From NCBI RefSeq assembly GCF_001922985.1, contig NZ_MRUH01000124.1, positions 96,089 through 160,088 on the forward strand: a DNA stretch of 64,000 nt, read 5' to 3'. Made by a program: the position numbers and the translations under genes. The first letter of the stretch is position 1; the number at the start of each line of letters is the position of its first letter. The notes beneath the pieces are model-generated. The model worked only from the letters and a program-made list of their open reading frames with translations. It had not been told where the DNA came from and ran no database searches. Source of the DNA: Teredinibacter waterburyi. GTDB taxonomy: Bacteria > Pseudomonadota > Gammaproteobacteria > Pseudomonadales > Cellvibrionaceae. Positions 19,768-28,819 of this stretch are shown here, one piece after another.

Positions 19768-21099
19768 TTAAGTGATTTTTGCGTTATGAATATTGGCTTC
19801 GGTATTTAACACGCGAACTTCGCGTTGTGGGAAAGGTATTTCGTAACCGTTCTGTTGTAGTGCTTCTAAGATCATTAGCATTAAATCGCCACCGACGCGA
19901 TTTTCGCCGTCGTCGATGCCTTCCATCCAGAATTCTACAAACATGTTAATGCCGGAATCACCGAAGCTATCAATTTCGCAGTCTGGTTGTTCTTCTATGG
20001 GTAGGTTGTTGCCGCTCATCACCTGCGGATGTTCGGAGACTACCGTTTTTATTAGGCTAACTAACTCGCGGACATTGGTGTGATAGGCTACCGAAAAATC
20101 TACACGGTAACGTTGTTTTTTATTTTTGTGGGTCCAGTTGGTAAAGGTATTGCCGATAAATTTTTCGTTGGGAACCATGATGTCTTTACCATCGAAGGTT
20201 TCCAGTGTTGTCGAGCGCATATTTAGTTGACGAACAATACCGGTGCGGCCATCGTCCAGTTCAATGTAGTCGCCGATCGAAATTGAGCGGTCAAGCAGAA
20301 TAATAATACCGGAAATAAAGTTAGCAGCAATAGACTGCAAGCCAAAGCCTAGGCCGACACCGACAGCACCGCCAAATACGGCAAGGGCAGTAAGATTTAC
20401 GCCCATAATTTGCAGTAGCAATAAAAAGATAAGGATAAAAAGGCCAATTTCAAAAAGCTTGGCCATCACTTCGCGGGTGCGAATATCAAACTGTTGTTGA
20501 CGGCGAATAATATCTTGGCCGGTATTGTTAGATACACGACCCAACCAAAATAAAACGCTACCGAATATAGCGACGCGAGTAACACCAAATGCCGAGACGC
20601 TAATATTGCCGACGCTAAACGAAATGGATTCCAAAATATGGATAATGCCCGCCAGTACACCAACCATATGTAAGAACAATATGGGAATACCTACCCAGCG
20701 AAACACGCTGGCTAAGAATGGGCTGCGTACAAAGATTTTTACTACGGTATTGAATAACAATAGTAGGGCAACAGTTAACGCTGTTTTTACCAGCCAGCCT
20801 TCTTTTAAGGCGATGTATGTTAAGTCAACGCTTATCCGTAACAGAGAAATAGCCAGTAGTGGAAATATAAGTGTGCTGAATTTCCTAAGTAACGATTGGC
20901 TCGGTGGTGTATTTGGGTCATCAGGGGTAGGCGCTGCTTTTAATAATGAGTGTCGGCGAATACGGCTAGCCAAAAACCACGACAACAGATAAATCACAAA
21001 GATAATGATTAACTGGGTATAGGTTTCTTGTTGCGCGAGTACGGTCGCTATTTTACTTTGCACCGTACTGCTAATGTCGTCTAGCGTGCTGAAACTCAT
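19768..21099 (-). CDS. MscS-family mechanosensitive ion channel
   Basis: 443 residues. Hydrophobic helices fill roughly residues 25-250. The pore-lining helix is the Gly/Ala-rich stretch FGGAVGVGLGFGLQSIAANF (about 240-260), followed by SGIIILLDRSISIGDYIEL and the beta domain GIVRQLNMRSTTLETFDGKDIMVPN, which are diagnostic of MscS. The cytoplasmic C-terminal domain ends in YEIPFPQREV. It is longer than E. coli MscS (286), with extra N-terminal helices. It should open on membrane tension to release solutes during osmotic downshock. It lies 29 bases downstream of the sugar dehydrogenase gene and could be co-transcribed with it. Confidence 0.92.
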   Translation of the reverse strand: MSFSTLDDISSTVQSKIATVLAQQETYTQLIIIFVIYLLSWFLASRIRRHSLLKAAPTPDDPNTPPSQSLLRKFSTLIFPLLAISLLRISVDLTYIALKEGWLVKTALTVALLLLFNTVVKIFVRSPFLASVFRWVGIPILFLHMVGVLAGIIHILESISFSVGNISVSAFGVTRVAIFGSVLFWLGRVSNNTGQDIIRRQQQFDIRTREVMAKLFEIGLFILIFLLLLQIMGVNLTALAVFGGAVGVGLGFGLQSIAANFISGIIILLDRSISIGDYIELDDGRTGIVRQLNMRSTTLETFDGKDIMVPNEKFIGNTFTNWTHKNKKQRYRVDFSVAYHTNVRELVSLIKTVVSEHPQVMSGNNLPIEEQPDCEIDSFGDSGINMFVEFWMEGIDDGENRVGGDLMLMILEALQQNGYEIPFPQREVRVLNTEANIHNAKIT

Positions 21100-21128
21100 T
21101 ATTATTATCCGCAGTGGTAAAAGATGGC

Positions 21129-22550
21129 TTAGAGATTGATTAAGCGATAAATCGCTCCCTGTCGAGAGCCTGAATCTGGGTTTAGTATGACATAGATATA
21201 GCCGTCCGGCCCATTGGCAACATCGCGTATGCGGCCTTGGTTTTTCATTAAGATTTCATCCTTCACGACCTTGCTATCTACTATCACTAAGCGATGTAGT
21301 TCTTGTTTGGCAAGGCTGCCAACTATGAGGTTATTGGTCCATTTGCTGAACTTGTCGCCAGTGTAAAAGTCGATGCCGCACACGGCAATCGAGGGAACCC
21401 AGTAGTGCTTAGGCTGCTCCATACCTTCGCGTGCAGTTTCAGCGGTAATAGGTGTCCCGTCGTAATTCATACCGTAGGTAATCACCGGCCAGCCGTAGTT
21501 TTTACCAGGCTCGATGATGTTAGTCTCGTCGCCACCACGTGGCCCGTGCTCGGTCGCCCAAAGCTGACCGGTAATAGGGTCAAAATCGAGGCCTTGTGGA
21601 TTCCGGTGGCCGTAACTCCAAATACTGGGGTAAGCGCCTTTGGTTGTAACGAAGGGGTTATCGTTTGGAATGCGGCCATCATCATGAATACGATGGATTT
21701 TGCCGTTGGGGCGAGTTAAGTCCTGCGCCATTTCCTTGCTGCCACGATCGCCAATACTGAAGAATAGATAGCCGCCCTGAAAGGCGAAGCGCGAGCCAAA
21801 GTGATAGCCGGCTTTTAACAGGTACTTGTCGGGCACAGCAAAGATGGTTTCTTGATCTAGCCAGTGATCGGCCTTGATCTTGCCTCGAACCACCTGTGTC
21901 ATCGAGCCGCCATTGGCGCCATCAACCGCATAAGAAAGATAAACCCAGCCGTTCTTGGCGTAGTCGGGGTGCAGCTGTACCTCAAGTAAACCGCCCTGAG
22001 AGTCATCTTTCACCTTGGGGGTAGCCATAATTGGGCCGTAGCGTTTGCCATCCTTAAAGCGCCACAGCTTGCCGTCTTTTTGGGTCGCTAATATCGAACC
22101 GTCGGGCATAAAGTCCATAGACCAAAGTGTGCCAGTACCCTTAGCAACTTCTTCTAGCTTAAACTTGTGTAGATCGGTAGAGAAAACACCGTTAGTTGGG
22201 TCGATCTTCGTTTGGAAATCAGCGGCGGCGGCCTCTGCTTCCTGCTCGTGTAGGTAGATGACAAGGCCGCGAATCTCTTCATCGCTTAAGCTTTTCCCCC
22301 AGGCCGGCATACCCACCTTGGCGATACCTTGTTTGATGTTCGCCATGATCTCTGCATCCGAGGCGCCATGTTTCCAGATCTTGTCGACAAGATTGCTACC
22401 TAGGCCGCCGCGCAATGTTGGGCCGTGACAGCTGGCACAGCTACTTTGGTATAGACTCTCTACTTTTGTGGCCGCATGGCCGAAACTTGCCGAAAGACAG
22501 AGTAGGCCGGTAAATACAGGGCCTAGGCAATTAACGGTTCTTGATAGCAT
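21129..22550 (-). CDS. Cytochrome c-PQQ aldose sugar dehydrogenase fusion
   Basis: About 473 residues from the ATG at 22548-22550, which has AGGAGA six bases upstream and begins directly with a signal peptide (cleavage near GHA-A); a longer reading to 22601 has no such site. Residues about 35-120 form a c-type cytochrome domain with CASCH and a methionine ligand candidate in KVGMPAWGKSLS. The rest is a six-bladed beta-propeller of the soluble glucose/aldose dehydrogenase family: WSMDFMPDGSILATQKDGKLW, GSRFAFQGGYLFFSIGDRG, WSYGHRNPQGLDFDP, ATEHGPRGGDE and YGWPVITYG. It should oxidise sugars in the periplasm and pass electrons through its own heme to the respiratory chain. The substrate is unknown. 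Confidence 0.88.
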   Translation of the reverse strand: MLSRTVNCLGPVFTGLLCLSASFGHAATKVESLYQSSCASCHGPTLRGGLGSNLVDKIWKHGASDAEIMANIKQGIAKVGMPAWGKSLSDEEIRGLVIYLHEQEAEAAAADFQTKIDPTNGVFSTDLHKFKLEEVAKGTGTLWSMDFMPDGSILATQKDGKLWRFKDGKRYGPIMATPKVKDDSQGGLLEVQLHPDYAKNGWVYLSYAVDGANGGSMTQVVRGKIKADHWLDQETIFAVPDKYLLKAGYHFGSRFAFQGGYLFFSIGDRGSKEMAQDLTRPNGKIHRIHDDGRIPNDNPFVTTKGAYPSIWSYGHRNPQGLDFDPITGQLWATEHGPRGGDETNIIEPGKNYGWPVITYGMNYDGTPITAETAREGMEQPKHYWVPSIAVCGIDFYTGDKFSKWTNNLIVGSLAKQELHRLVIVDSKVVKDEILMKNQGRIRDVANGPDGYIYVILNPDSGSRQGAIYRLINL

Positions 22551-22974
22551 GGATGATCTCCTGAACGATTCGATAAGTGGGGTAGGCCGCCCATTGTCCA
22601 TTGGCGACTACGCAGATACGGTGCGAGAGCCCAAGCCTTAGTATTTTATAGGTTATAAACTAGGTGGGGCTGATGGTTAACCACAGAAGTATAAACGCTA
22701 CTATGTGTTTGTTCTGTCAATCGCTGAATAATCTAATAGGTACATTTGGATAGTATTCGAACCGATTGGAAAGATTTACGTTGGTGCGATTGATTATTGC
22801 GGCGAAAGCGCTCTTATTGGTCAAGTGGTTGTAGTATTCCTGAATGGCAACACGCTATCGCCAAGATTCGTGGCGGTTTAGTCCAGTTAGGCATAACGCC
22901 AATAGGCAATGAGGTACGACTACTAAAGCGCGAACAATTACGTTCTATAACTAAGTGCGACAGAGAACAACGAT
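22551..22974. other. Divergent promoter region, nothing else recognised
   Basis: These 424 bases separate the sugar dehydrogenase (minus) from the ECF sigma gene (plus). It must hold both promoters. No strong inverted repeat or RNA gene was recognised, and the short reading frame at 22797-22988 lacks a ribosome site and family features. Confidence 0.4.
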
Positions 22975-23553
22975 TTGAGCCTACATAAAGACGACATAGC
23001 CATAGTTCGGCAACTGCTTAGTGGCGATCAAAGTGCGTTTGCGGCCTTTTATGATACCTATTTCCCGCGAGTGTATCGCTTTTGTAAAAATCGACTAGCA
23101 AACGACGAGTGTGCGAAGGATGTGGTGCAGCAAACCTTAACCAAAGCGATGCTAAACCTCCAAACCTACCGAGGCGAGGCATCGCTGTACACATGGCTTT
23201 GCCAAATTGGACGCAATGAAATTAGCGCTTGGTATAAAAAAGTGGGGCGCAAGCAAGCTCAGACATCCAGTTTTGATCAAGATGAGAGCCTTGTCAGTGC
23301 AATCGAAAGTATTGCTGCGGGGTTCGACGGCGATCTACAAGAACAGTCTCAGCTGGTTCAGATTGCCCTAGACAGTTTGCCGGGCAACTATGGCACGGTA
23401 TTGGAGCTCAAATATATTGACGGTTTCAGCGTTACGGAAATTGCCGAACAGCTAAAAACTGGCGAAATTGGTGTGCAGTCGCAACTCGCGCGGGCGCGCA
23501 AGGCCTTTCGCTTGGTTTACAACGACTTAACTAAAGAATATCAAACGACTTAG
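22975..23553 (+). CDS. ECF RNA polymerase sigma factor (FecI-like context)
   Basis: 192 residues. An in-frame stop at 22948 and the lack of an ATG make TTG at 22975 the only plausible start. Region 2 is seen at about 20-90 (FAAFYDTYFPRVYRFCKNRL, then DVVQQTLTKAM and YTWLCQIGRNEI) and region 4 at about 125-180 (LDSLPGNYGTVLELKYIDG, SVTEIAEQLKTGEIGVQSQL). It redirects RNA polymerase to envelope-stress or uptake genes. The next two genes encode a FecR-like regulator and an STN-containing TonB receptor, so it is most likely activated by ligand binding at that receptor. The sequence does not show the target promoters. Confidence 0.88.
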   Translation: MSLHKDDIAIVRQLLSGDQSAFAAFYDTYFPRVYRFCKNRLANDECAKDVVQQTLTKAMLNLQTYRGEASLYTWLCQIGRNEISAWYKKVGRKQAQTSSFDQDESLVSAIESIAAGFDGDLQEQSQLVQIALDSLPGNYGTVLELKYIDGFSVTEIAEQLKTGEIGVQSQLARARKAFRLVYNDLTKEYQTT

Positions 23554-23597
23554 CCGCCGTTAGCGCTGAGCAGTTAACACCTAGGTGGACAAACCTT

Positions 23598-24653
23598 ATG
23601 AGTGACGATAGCGATATTCGCGATCTATTACAAAGAGCGGGCAAGCGAGAGCAGCCTGATGCCGATATGATGAATGAATTAAGGCAAACGACCTATGCTG
23701 CATGGCAGCAGGCGGTTAAACAGAACCGGCAGGCGAAGCGTAGACGTTGGTTAACTGGCGTCGCCCTGGCCGCCAGTGTATTTGCTGTGACTGCGTTGGT
23801 TGGGTTCCAATTGACGCGCGGCTTTGGTGAGCCGTCTGTTCGGGTTGCGGCGGTTGCGTATCAGCAAGGCGCCATTAACATTATTTCAAAAAGCCGTGAG
23901 GAGAATCCTTTAACGGCGTTATTCAGTAGATCTGAACCACATTCTAATGGCGAGAATGTCTCGAATCGGAGCGTTGCCAATCAACCGCTCTACAGTAACG
24001 ACATCATTTCAACCGCAGCTGACGGCTTGGTTCGTCTAGAGCTGGCCGATTCAACAGTTTTAATTTTGGCGGCAGACACTGCATTACAATTGCAGTCTGC
24101 GTCTAGAGTAAAGCTTATAAAAGGTAAGCTATACCTAGATTCACCCGGTACAAAAGCGTCTACCGACATCACCACTGCTTGGGGTAATATTCGTGATATT
24201 GGCACTCAATACGAATTGAGCGTCGATGAAAGTCGATTGCAGGTAGCCGTTCGAGAAGGGCAGGTTGAGATTAGTTTGCGCGATCAGAAGCCGGTTTACG
24301 CCGGTGTTGTTAACAACTTGGGCGACGTAATTGTTATCGATCGCTCGAATAAGATTACAACAACTAAAGTGGCCGCAAATGATGACTATTGGATGTGGGC
24401 GCAGTCGGCTTCTGCGGGTTTGAATCTAGAAGGTTTAAGTGTCTACGACTTGTTAACTTGGGCCGGTCGGGTTACGGGGAAGTCGGTAACCTACGAAAGC
24501 ACACAAATTAAGTACAACGCGCAACATACACATTTTTCGGGCGGTGTTATTTCTGCCGAGGATATCGAACTGAATCTAATCGAATTGTTAAAAACCACTA
24601 GGCTCAGTGCAAGCTTAAATAGCGACTCGATTCTACTCCGAAGTAGCGAATGA
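23598..24653 (+). CDS. FecR-family sigma regulator
   Basis: 351 residues. A cytoplasmic N-terminus (1-47) is followed by one transmembrane helix at about 50-70 (WLTGVALAASVFAVTALVG). The periplasmic FecR domain has NDIISTAADGLVRLELADS and VKLIKGKLYLDSPG, with ITTAWGNIRDIGTQYEL. The C-terminal part (about 270-350) resembles the STN-like module that contacts the receptor. It relays the receptor signal across the inner membrane and controls the sigma factor encoded 45 bases upstream. Its stop codon overlaps the receptor start by four bases, which argues for co-translation. Confidence 0.87.
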   Translation: MSDDSDIRDLLQRAGKREQPDADMMNELRQTTYAAWQQAVKQNRQAKRRRWLTGVALAASVFAVTALVGFQLTRGFGEPSVRVAAVAYQQGAINIISKSREENPLTALFSRSEPHSNGENVSNRSVANQPLYSNDIISTAADGLVRLELADSTVLILAADTALQLQSASRVKLIKGKLYLDSPGTKASTDITTAWGNIRDIGTQYELSVDESRLQVAVREGQVEISLRDQKPVYAGVVNNLGDVIVIDRSNKITTTKVAANDDYWMWAQSASAGLNLEGLSVYDLLTWAGRVTGKSVTYESTQIKYNAQHTHFSGGVISAEDIELNLIELLKTTRLSASLNSDSILLRSSE

Positions 24654-27286
24654 CTTTAACTGCACCTCGAATAAAATGGTTGGCACTTCTAATGCTAGTC
24701 ATAATCCAACTAACCGGTAGCTGCTTTGCAGCTACTTTGGGTTTAGACGCCGAAAATTTAAATGCTTCGGAAGCTTCTGACACGTACGAGTCTAATTCAG
24801 TATTACGCGATTTGGATTTTTCCAATCGTACTCTCGCGGGTGTTTTAGCGCTGTATCAGCGCAATAACGTTTCGCTGGTATACAGTTCGGCGCTAGTCGA
24901 TAGCGATATGGTGGTTAGGATAAACCCCAGCGATAACAGCATCGTGAAACGTCTGCAAGAAGCCTTAGCCCATTTTAATCTCGCCCTAGAATACACGCCG
25001 CAATTAACGTCGTGGCAAGTTGTTCGTGCGCAGCAAGTGAACCGTTTTATGCGCTTGCGCGCCACAAACCTGCCGGCGGCTTTTGCCGAGTTAGATATCG
25101 GCCCGTATAGCTATAGAGCAAATAAGAACGGCGAAGTATTTCTGCCCTCTGCATTGATAGACACGTCGTACCCTATCTTAGTGCGTTACTCAAACTCCGA
25201 CGCCGTTATTATCAATAGTGAAACGCTCGCAACTGAGACAACTCTGTATTTTGATTCGCCAGTCGACACCAAACTAGAAGAAGTTTGGGTGACCGCAAGC
25301 CGGTTTGTTGTCGGTGAAAAAAATAAAAGCTCACGACGAGCACTTAGCGCAGAAGAATTTAATGCAATGCCGTTGCGGGGTGGAGATCCTGTTCAGGTGG
25401 TCAATAATTTGCCTGGGGTTGCCAGTTTGGGGTTTTCTGCGCGGCCGCATATTCGTGGGGGCGAAGCCGACGATGTACTTATTGTGTTTGATGGTATTGA
25501 GTTGATCGATCCGTTTCACCTTAAAGACTTCAACAGTTTGCTCTCGGGCCTAAATTCCAGCGTGGTCGATCAGGTGGAAGTCTATACCGGGGGTTATTCG
25601 GTACAGTACGGCCGAAAAATGAGTGGCGTAATCAATATTGCCACTAAAGATAACGACGATGAAAACGAACTTAATTGGAATTTTATTACCAGCTCAGCAA
25701 AGTTAACTGGCGCCAGTAAGGGTGGAGTTTTGTCGTGGGTTGCAACAGGGCGCAGAGGTAACCTGCAAGACATAGTTGAACTCTCCAATGAAGATATAGG
25801 TTCGCCTAAGTTTTCTGATTTCAGCGGGAAATTAGTTTGGAAAATCGACGATGGTATTAGTTTAGATATAGGCGCATTGAATATCCGCGACGACATAAAA
25901 CTAAGTTTACTTGATGGCGATGAGGGGGAAGTCGCAAGTTCACTCTATCACAGCAACTACTCTTGGTTACGCTTAAGGCAAGTTAAAGGCACGTTCTTGC
26001 AAAGCCTGACTTATACGGCTGTTGAACTTGAAAATAATCGTAATGGCTATGTCAACGAACCCAATAATCCGGATGAGAGTGTTGGTAATCTAGCCGATAT
26101 TCGTGATTTTAATATCGACCGTATTCAATATGACGCCAGTTACAGCCCCAGTGAAAAACACCTATTTAAAACCGGTGCGATTTTGGAATATGCCAACGGC
26201 AAATACAACTATAGAGCTACGGCTTCGCTGGGTGAGCTGGCGGGATTTCTTGGCCAGTCACGCCAGATAGACGTTGCAGTCGATACTTCCCTTAGCCGAA
26301 TTGATACCGGTGCTTACCTGTCCTATCAATATTTACCACGGAGTTGGTTTAGTAGCGAGCTTGGACTACGTTGGGACCGTCAAGATATGACGAATAATTC
26401 CGAGGGTTCTATTGATACATCAACAAATAGTTACAGTACCAATGATTCTCATCGACAGTTTAGCCCGCGTATTAATAGTCGGTTTCAGATTGGAAGTGAT
26501 ACTGCCCTCTATATGAATCTGGGCCGCTATTATCAGGTTTCAGGCATTAATGACTTGGATGTAACTAAGCAGAAAACCCATTTTTATCCGGCACAAAAAT
26601 CAGATCAACTGATCCTCGGGGTTGAATATTATCTAACCAGTAATCTTCAGTGGAAATCTGAAATATACAAAAAGAAGATTGCCAACCCAACGCCGCGTGC
26701 AGAGAGTCTGTACAGTAGTTACAGTCTTTTACCCGAAATATCGGCCGACTATATTTACCTAACGCCAGACTCTGCCGAAGCCTTTGGTGTCGACACCTTC
26801 CTTAAATACGAAAATTTGAAGGGCGATTCGCGCTGGTTCGGACATACCTGGAGTGATACCACCGATAGTTTTGATGGCGTAAACGTTGCGCGACAGTGGG
26901 ATCAAAAACATAGCATCTCACTGGGGATGGCAGGGCGCTTTCTTGGCTTAAGCTATTTTGCTCAAGCCGCCTGGCATTCTGGCTGGCGAACCACCTCAGT
27001 CAAGCCTGTTTTAGTGCTAGGGGAAGATAACCTTGCGGAACACCGCAACGACAGCGAGGTGTCGGACTTCTTTTCTTTTGATGCAAAGATTAGTAAGGAA
27101 TGGAACAAGAATGACTACAGCGTTATTGCATATTTGGAAGTCTATAATCTAACTCGCCACACTAATGCTGGTGCCTATGAGCTAGAGTTAACAGCTCTCG
27201 ATGAGCTAAATCACTTTAGTTCGCAAAGGGAAAGAGAGTCATTATTGCCAATAACTCCAATATTCGGTGTTAGCCTACGTTTTTGA
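24650..27286 (+). CDS. TonB-dependent receptor with STN signalling domain
   Basis: 878 residues with a signal peptide ending near CFA-A (about residue 27). A secretin/TonB N-terminal (STN) domain covers about 45-125 (LDFSNRTLAGVLALYQRNNV ... LALEYTPQLTSWQVV). A Pro-poor carboxypeptidase-like region follows, then a TonB box (EEVWVTASR, about 210) and the plug (VVNNLPGVASLGFSARPHIR, VEVYTGGYSVQYGRKMSGVI). The rest is a barrel ending in a terminal aromatic LRF. With the sigma factor and FecR genes it forms a FecIRA-like unit. The transported ligand is unknown; nothing adjacent encodes an inner-membrane transporter or enzyme that would name it. Confidence 0.9.
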   Translation: MTLTAPRIKWLALLMLVIIQLTGSCFAATLGLDAENLNASEASDTYESNSVLRDLDFSNRTLAGVLALYQRNNVSLVYSSALVDSDMVVRINPSDNSIVKRLQEALAHFNLALEYTPQLTSWQVVRAQQVNRFMRLRATNLPAAFAELDIGPYSYRANKNGEVFLPSALIDTSYPILVRYSNSDAVIINSETLATETTLYFDSPVDTKLEEVWVTASRFVVGEKNKSSRRALSAEEFNAMPLRGGDPVQVVNNLPGVASLGFSARPHIRGGEADDVLIVFDGIELIDPFHLKDFNSLLSGLNSSVVDQVEVYTGGYSVQYGRKMSGVINIATKDNDDENELNWNFITSSAKLTGASKGGVLSWVATGRRGNLQDIVELSNEDIGSPKFSDFSGKLVWKIDDGISLDIGALNIRDDIKLSLLDGDEGEVASSLYHSNYSWLRLRQVKGTFLQSLTYTAVELENNRNGYVNEPNNPDESVGNLADIRDFNIDRIQYDASYSPSEKHLFKTGAILEYANGKYNYRATASLGELAGFLGQSRQIDVAVDTSLSRIDTGAYLSYQYLPRSWFSSELGLRWDRQDMTNNSEGSIDTSTNSYSTNDSHRQFSPRINSRFQIGSDTALYMNLGRYYQVSGINDLDVTKQKTHFYPAQKSDQLILGVEYYLTSNLQWKSEIYKKKIANPTPRAESLYSSYSLLPEISADYIYLTPDSAEAFGVDTFLKYENLKGDSRWFGHTWSDTTDSFDGVNVARQWDQKHSISLGMAGRFLGLSYFAQAAWHSGWRTTSVKPVLVLGEDNLAEHRNDSEVSDFFSFDAKISKEWNKNDYSVIAYLEVYNLTRHTNAGAYELELTALDELNHFSSQRERESLLPITPIFGVSLRF

Positions 27287-27394
27287 GCTATACGTCGTCG
27301 ATATAGGGTTTCACTGATACCTAATTTTTCTTCTCGATTTACCCCTAAAACCTACCGAAAGTAAAAAACTCAACCCTTCTAATAATATTTTAAG

Positions 27395-27436
27395 TTTCGC
27401 GATTGATAATGCTCGCAATCGCACTCTAACTGGCTA
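27395..27436 (+). repeat. 42-base intergenic repeat, copy 1
   Basis: These 42 bases align without gaps to 28702-28743, with 35 of 42 positions identical by eye. Both start TTTCGCGATTGATA and end TGGCTA. They flank the acyltransferase gene as direct repeats. This copy, unlike the other, also holds a small hairpin (GCGATTG 27399-27405 with CAATCGC 27416-27422). Confidence 0.5.
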
Positions 27437-27489
27437 AATGTCGCTAAAGACATATTTTATGTGCCGGTATGGGGCTTATGCAGAGCTGA

Positions 27490-28395
27490 TTAATACAGTG
27501 ATTTTTCGCCTATTGGTCGAGTCTTAAAGCGCTTGTGTAGCCAAAGATACTGCGTTGGGTATTGTTTAATTTCATCGCTTAGCCATTGGTTGTAAATCTG
27601 AGCATCTTTATAGTCATCGCCGCTTGGGAAGTTCTCTGGTTTGAAAAAGCGTAATTCATATTTTTTATGACTGACTTCGAAATAAGACATAAATAACACA
27701 TTCGCTTGGCCGAGCTTGGCTAAACGAGAGGTGGCGGTAATGGTGGCAGCTGGATGGTTAAAAAAGTCAATGAATATACTGTGTTTTCTTCCGTAGTCTT
27801 GGTCGGGGGCGTACCACATGACGTCGCCCTTTTTTAGCGTGCGAATCATGGTTTTAATATCTTTTCGATCTATGCAGCTTTTAATGAAGCGTAAGCGTGA
27901 CCGGATCATAAATTGATTTAGTAAAGGGTTGTTGTGATGACGGTATACAGAATGATATGGGGTCAATAAGCTCAGTAATGCGCCAGCCATATCAAGAATA
28001 GTAAAGTGGCCACCAACGATTAATGTACCTTTTGGCGATTTAATCGCTTCAGTTAAATGTTCTAGACCTTGAGTGGTGAGTGTATTTCTGAAACGGCTTA
28101 CTGGGCGGCACCAACTACTAGCTGTTTGAAAGTACCCCAGTATATTTTTATAAAAACAGTGTTTGGCCAATCTTATTTGTTCGGTTGTGGAAAGTTGTTC
28201 AAAGCATAGTTCAAAATTCTTAAGGGTGATTTTTCGTCGAGATCGAATTAAATACCAGCTCAGTACAGCGACCAGCTTGGCGATCACTTTTTGCACGAAT
28301 ACGGGGCAAAAAGAAATGAAATAGAAGAAGGTAATCAAACTGTAGGCGCTTAATCTTTGATTAAAACTAGGGGTTTTATCGGATTCTGAAACCAT
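27490..28395 (-). CDS. LpxL/HtrB-type lipid A acyltransferase family protein
   Basis: 301 residues, the size typical of lysophospholipid-like late acyltransferases of lipid A. The H-X4-D catalytic motif is in GGHFTILDMAG (about residues 128-138). Other supports are the N-terminal membrane segment (LITFFYFISFCPVFVQKVIA), KNFELCFEQLS, DVMWYAPDQDYGRKHSIFIDF (the LpxL 'PDQD' signature) and QYLWLHKRFKTRP at the end. It should transfer a secondary acyl chain to lipid A or a related lipid at the inner membrane. It stands alone on its strand but borders a surface-glycan region, so it may act on the same lipid. The acyl donor cannot be told from sequence. Confidence 0.85.
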   Translation of the reverse strand: MVSESDKTPSFNQRLSAYSLITFFYFISFCPVFVQKVIAKLVAVLSWYLIRSRRKITLKNFELCFEQLSTTEQIRLAKHCFYKNILGYFQTASSWCRPVSRFRNTLTTQGLEHLTEAIKSPKGTLIVGGHFTILDMAGALLSLLTPYHSVYRHHNNPLLNQFMIRSRLRFIKSCIDRKDIKTMIRTLKKGDVMWYAPDQDYGRKHSIFIDFFNHPAATITATSRLAKLGQANVLFMSYFEVSHKKYELRFFKPENFPSGDDYKDAQIYNQWLSDEIKQYPTQYLWLHKRFKTRPIGEKSLY

Positions 28396-28819
28396 GATTT
28401 ATGATGACCTCAAACAATTATGGGAAGGTAGAGTTAAGCAGACCAGTATAACTGTAAAAAAATGAAATTTCATATCGGATTGAGGGGGTTGAAGCGGTTT
28501 TTAGAGCACTTTCGCGATGTGGATTTCTCGGTAGGGTTCTAAAGTGAGCCTCTAATTTGTATGCAGCCTATAAGTATACGCAGTTTTGATGAATTAATGA
28601 TAAACAGCTTATTTTGACCAGCCACATCAGCTAGGCGTTGTCGATCAATCCCACACCTAATCGATTTCGGCCGTTATCAGCACTTTTAAAAAAATTATAA
28701 ATTTCGCGATTGATAGTGCGCAAAACCGAACTCTAAATGGCTACACGTTGATAGAGCGTAACGATAAATCCAAATTGTTAAATCGCTCGGTAAAGTAGCT
28801 AATTGAGTAGCGCGTTGCT
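28396..28819. other. Divergent promoter region holding repeat copy 2
   Basis: A 424-base gap between the acyltransferase and the GT39 gene. Apart from the repeat at 28702-28743 it is AT-rich, and I found no gene or RNA in it. Confidence 0.4.
28702..28743 (+). repeat. 42-base intergenic repeat, copy 2
   Basis: Partner of 27395-27436 in direct orientation, 35 of 42 identical. It is about 77 bases upstream of the GT39 start, so it may overlap that promoter. Confidence 0.5.

Noticed and set aside
22797..22988. 63-residue frame upstream of the ECF sigma gene
   Set aside because: No ribosome site, overlaps the sigma gene start, no family pattern.
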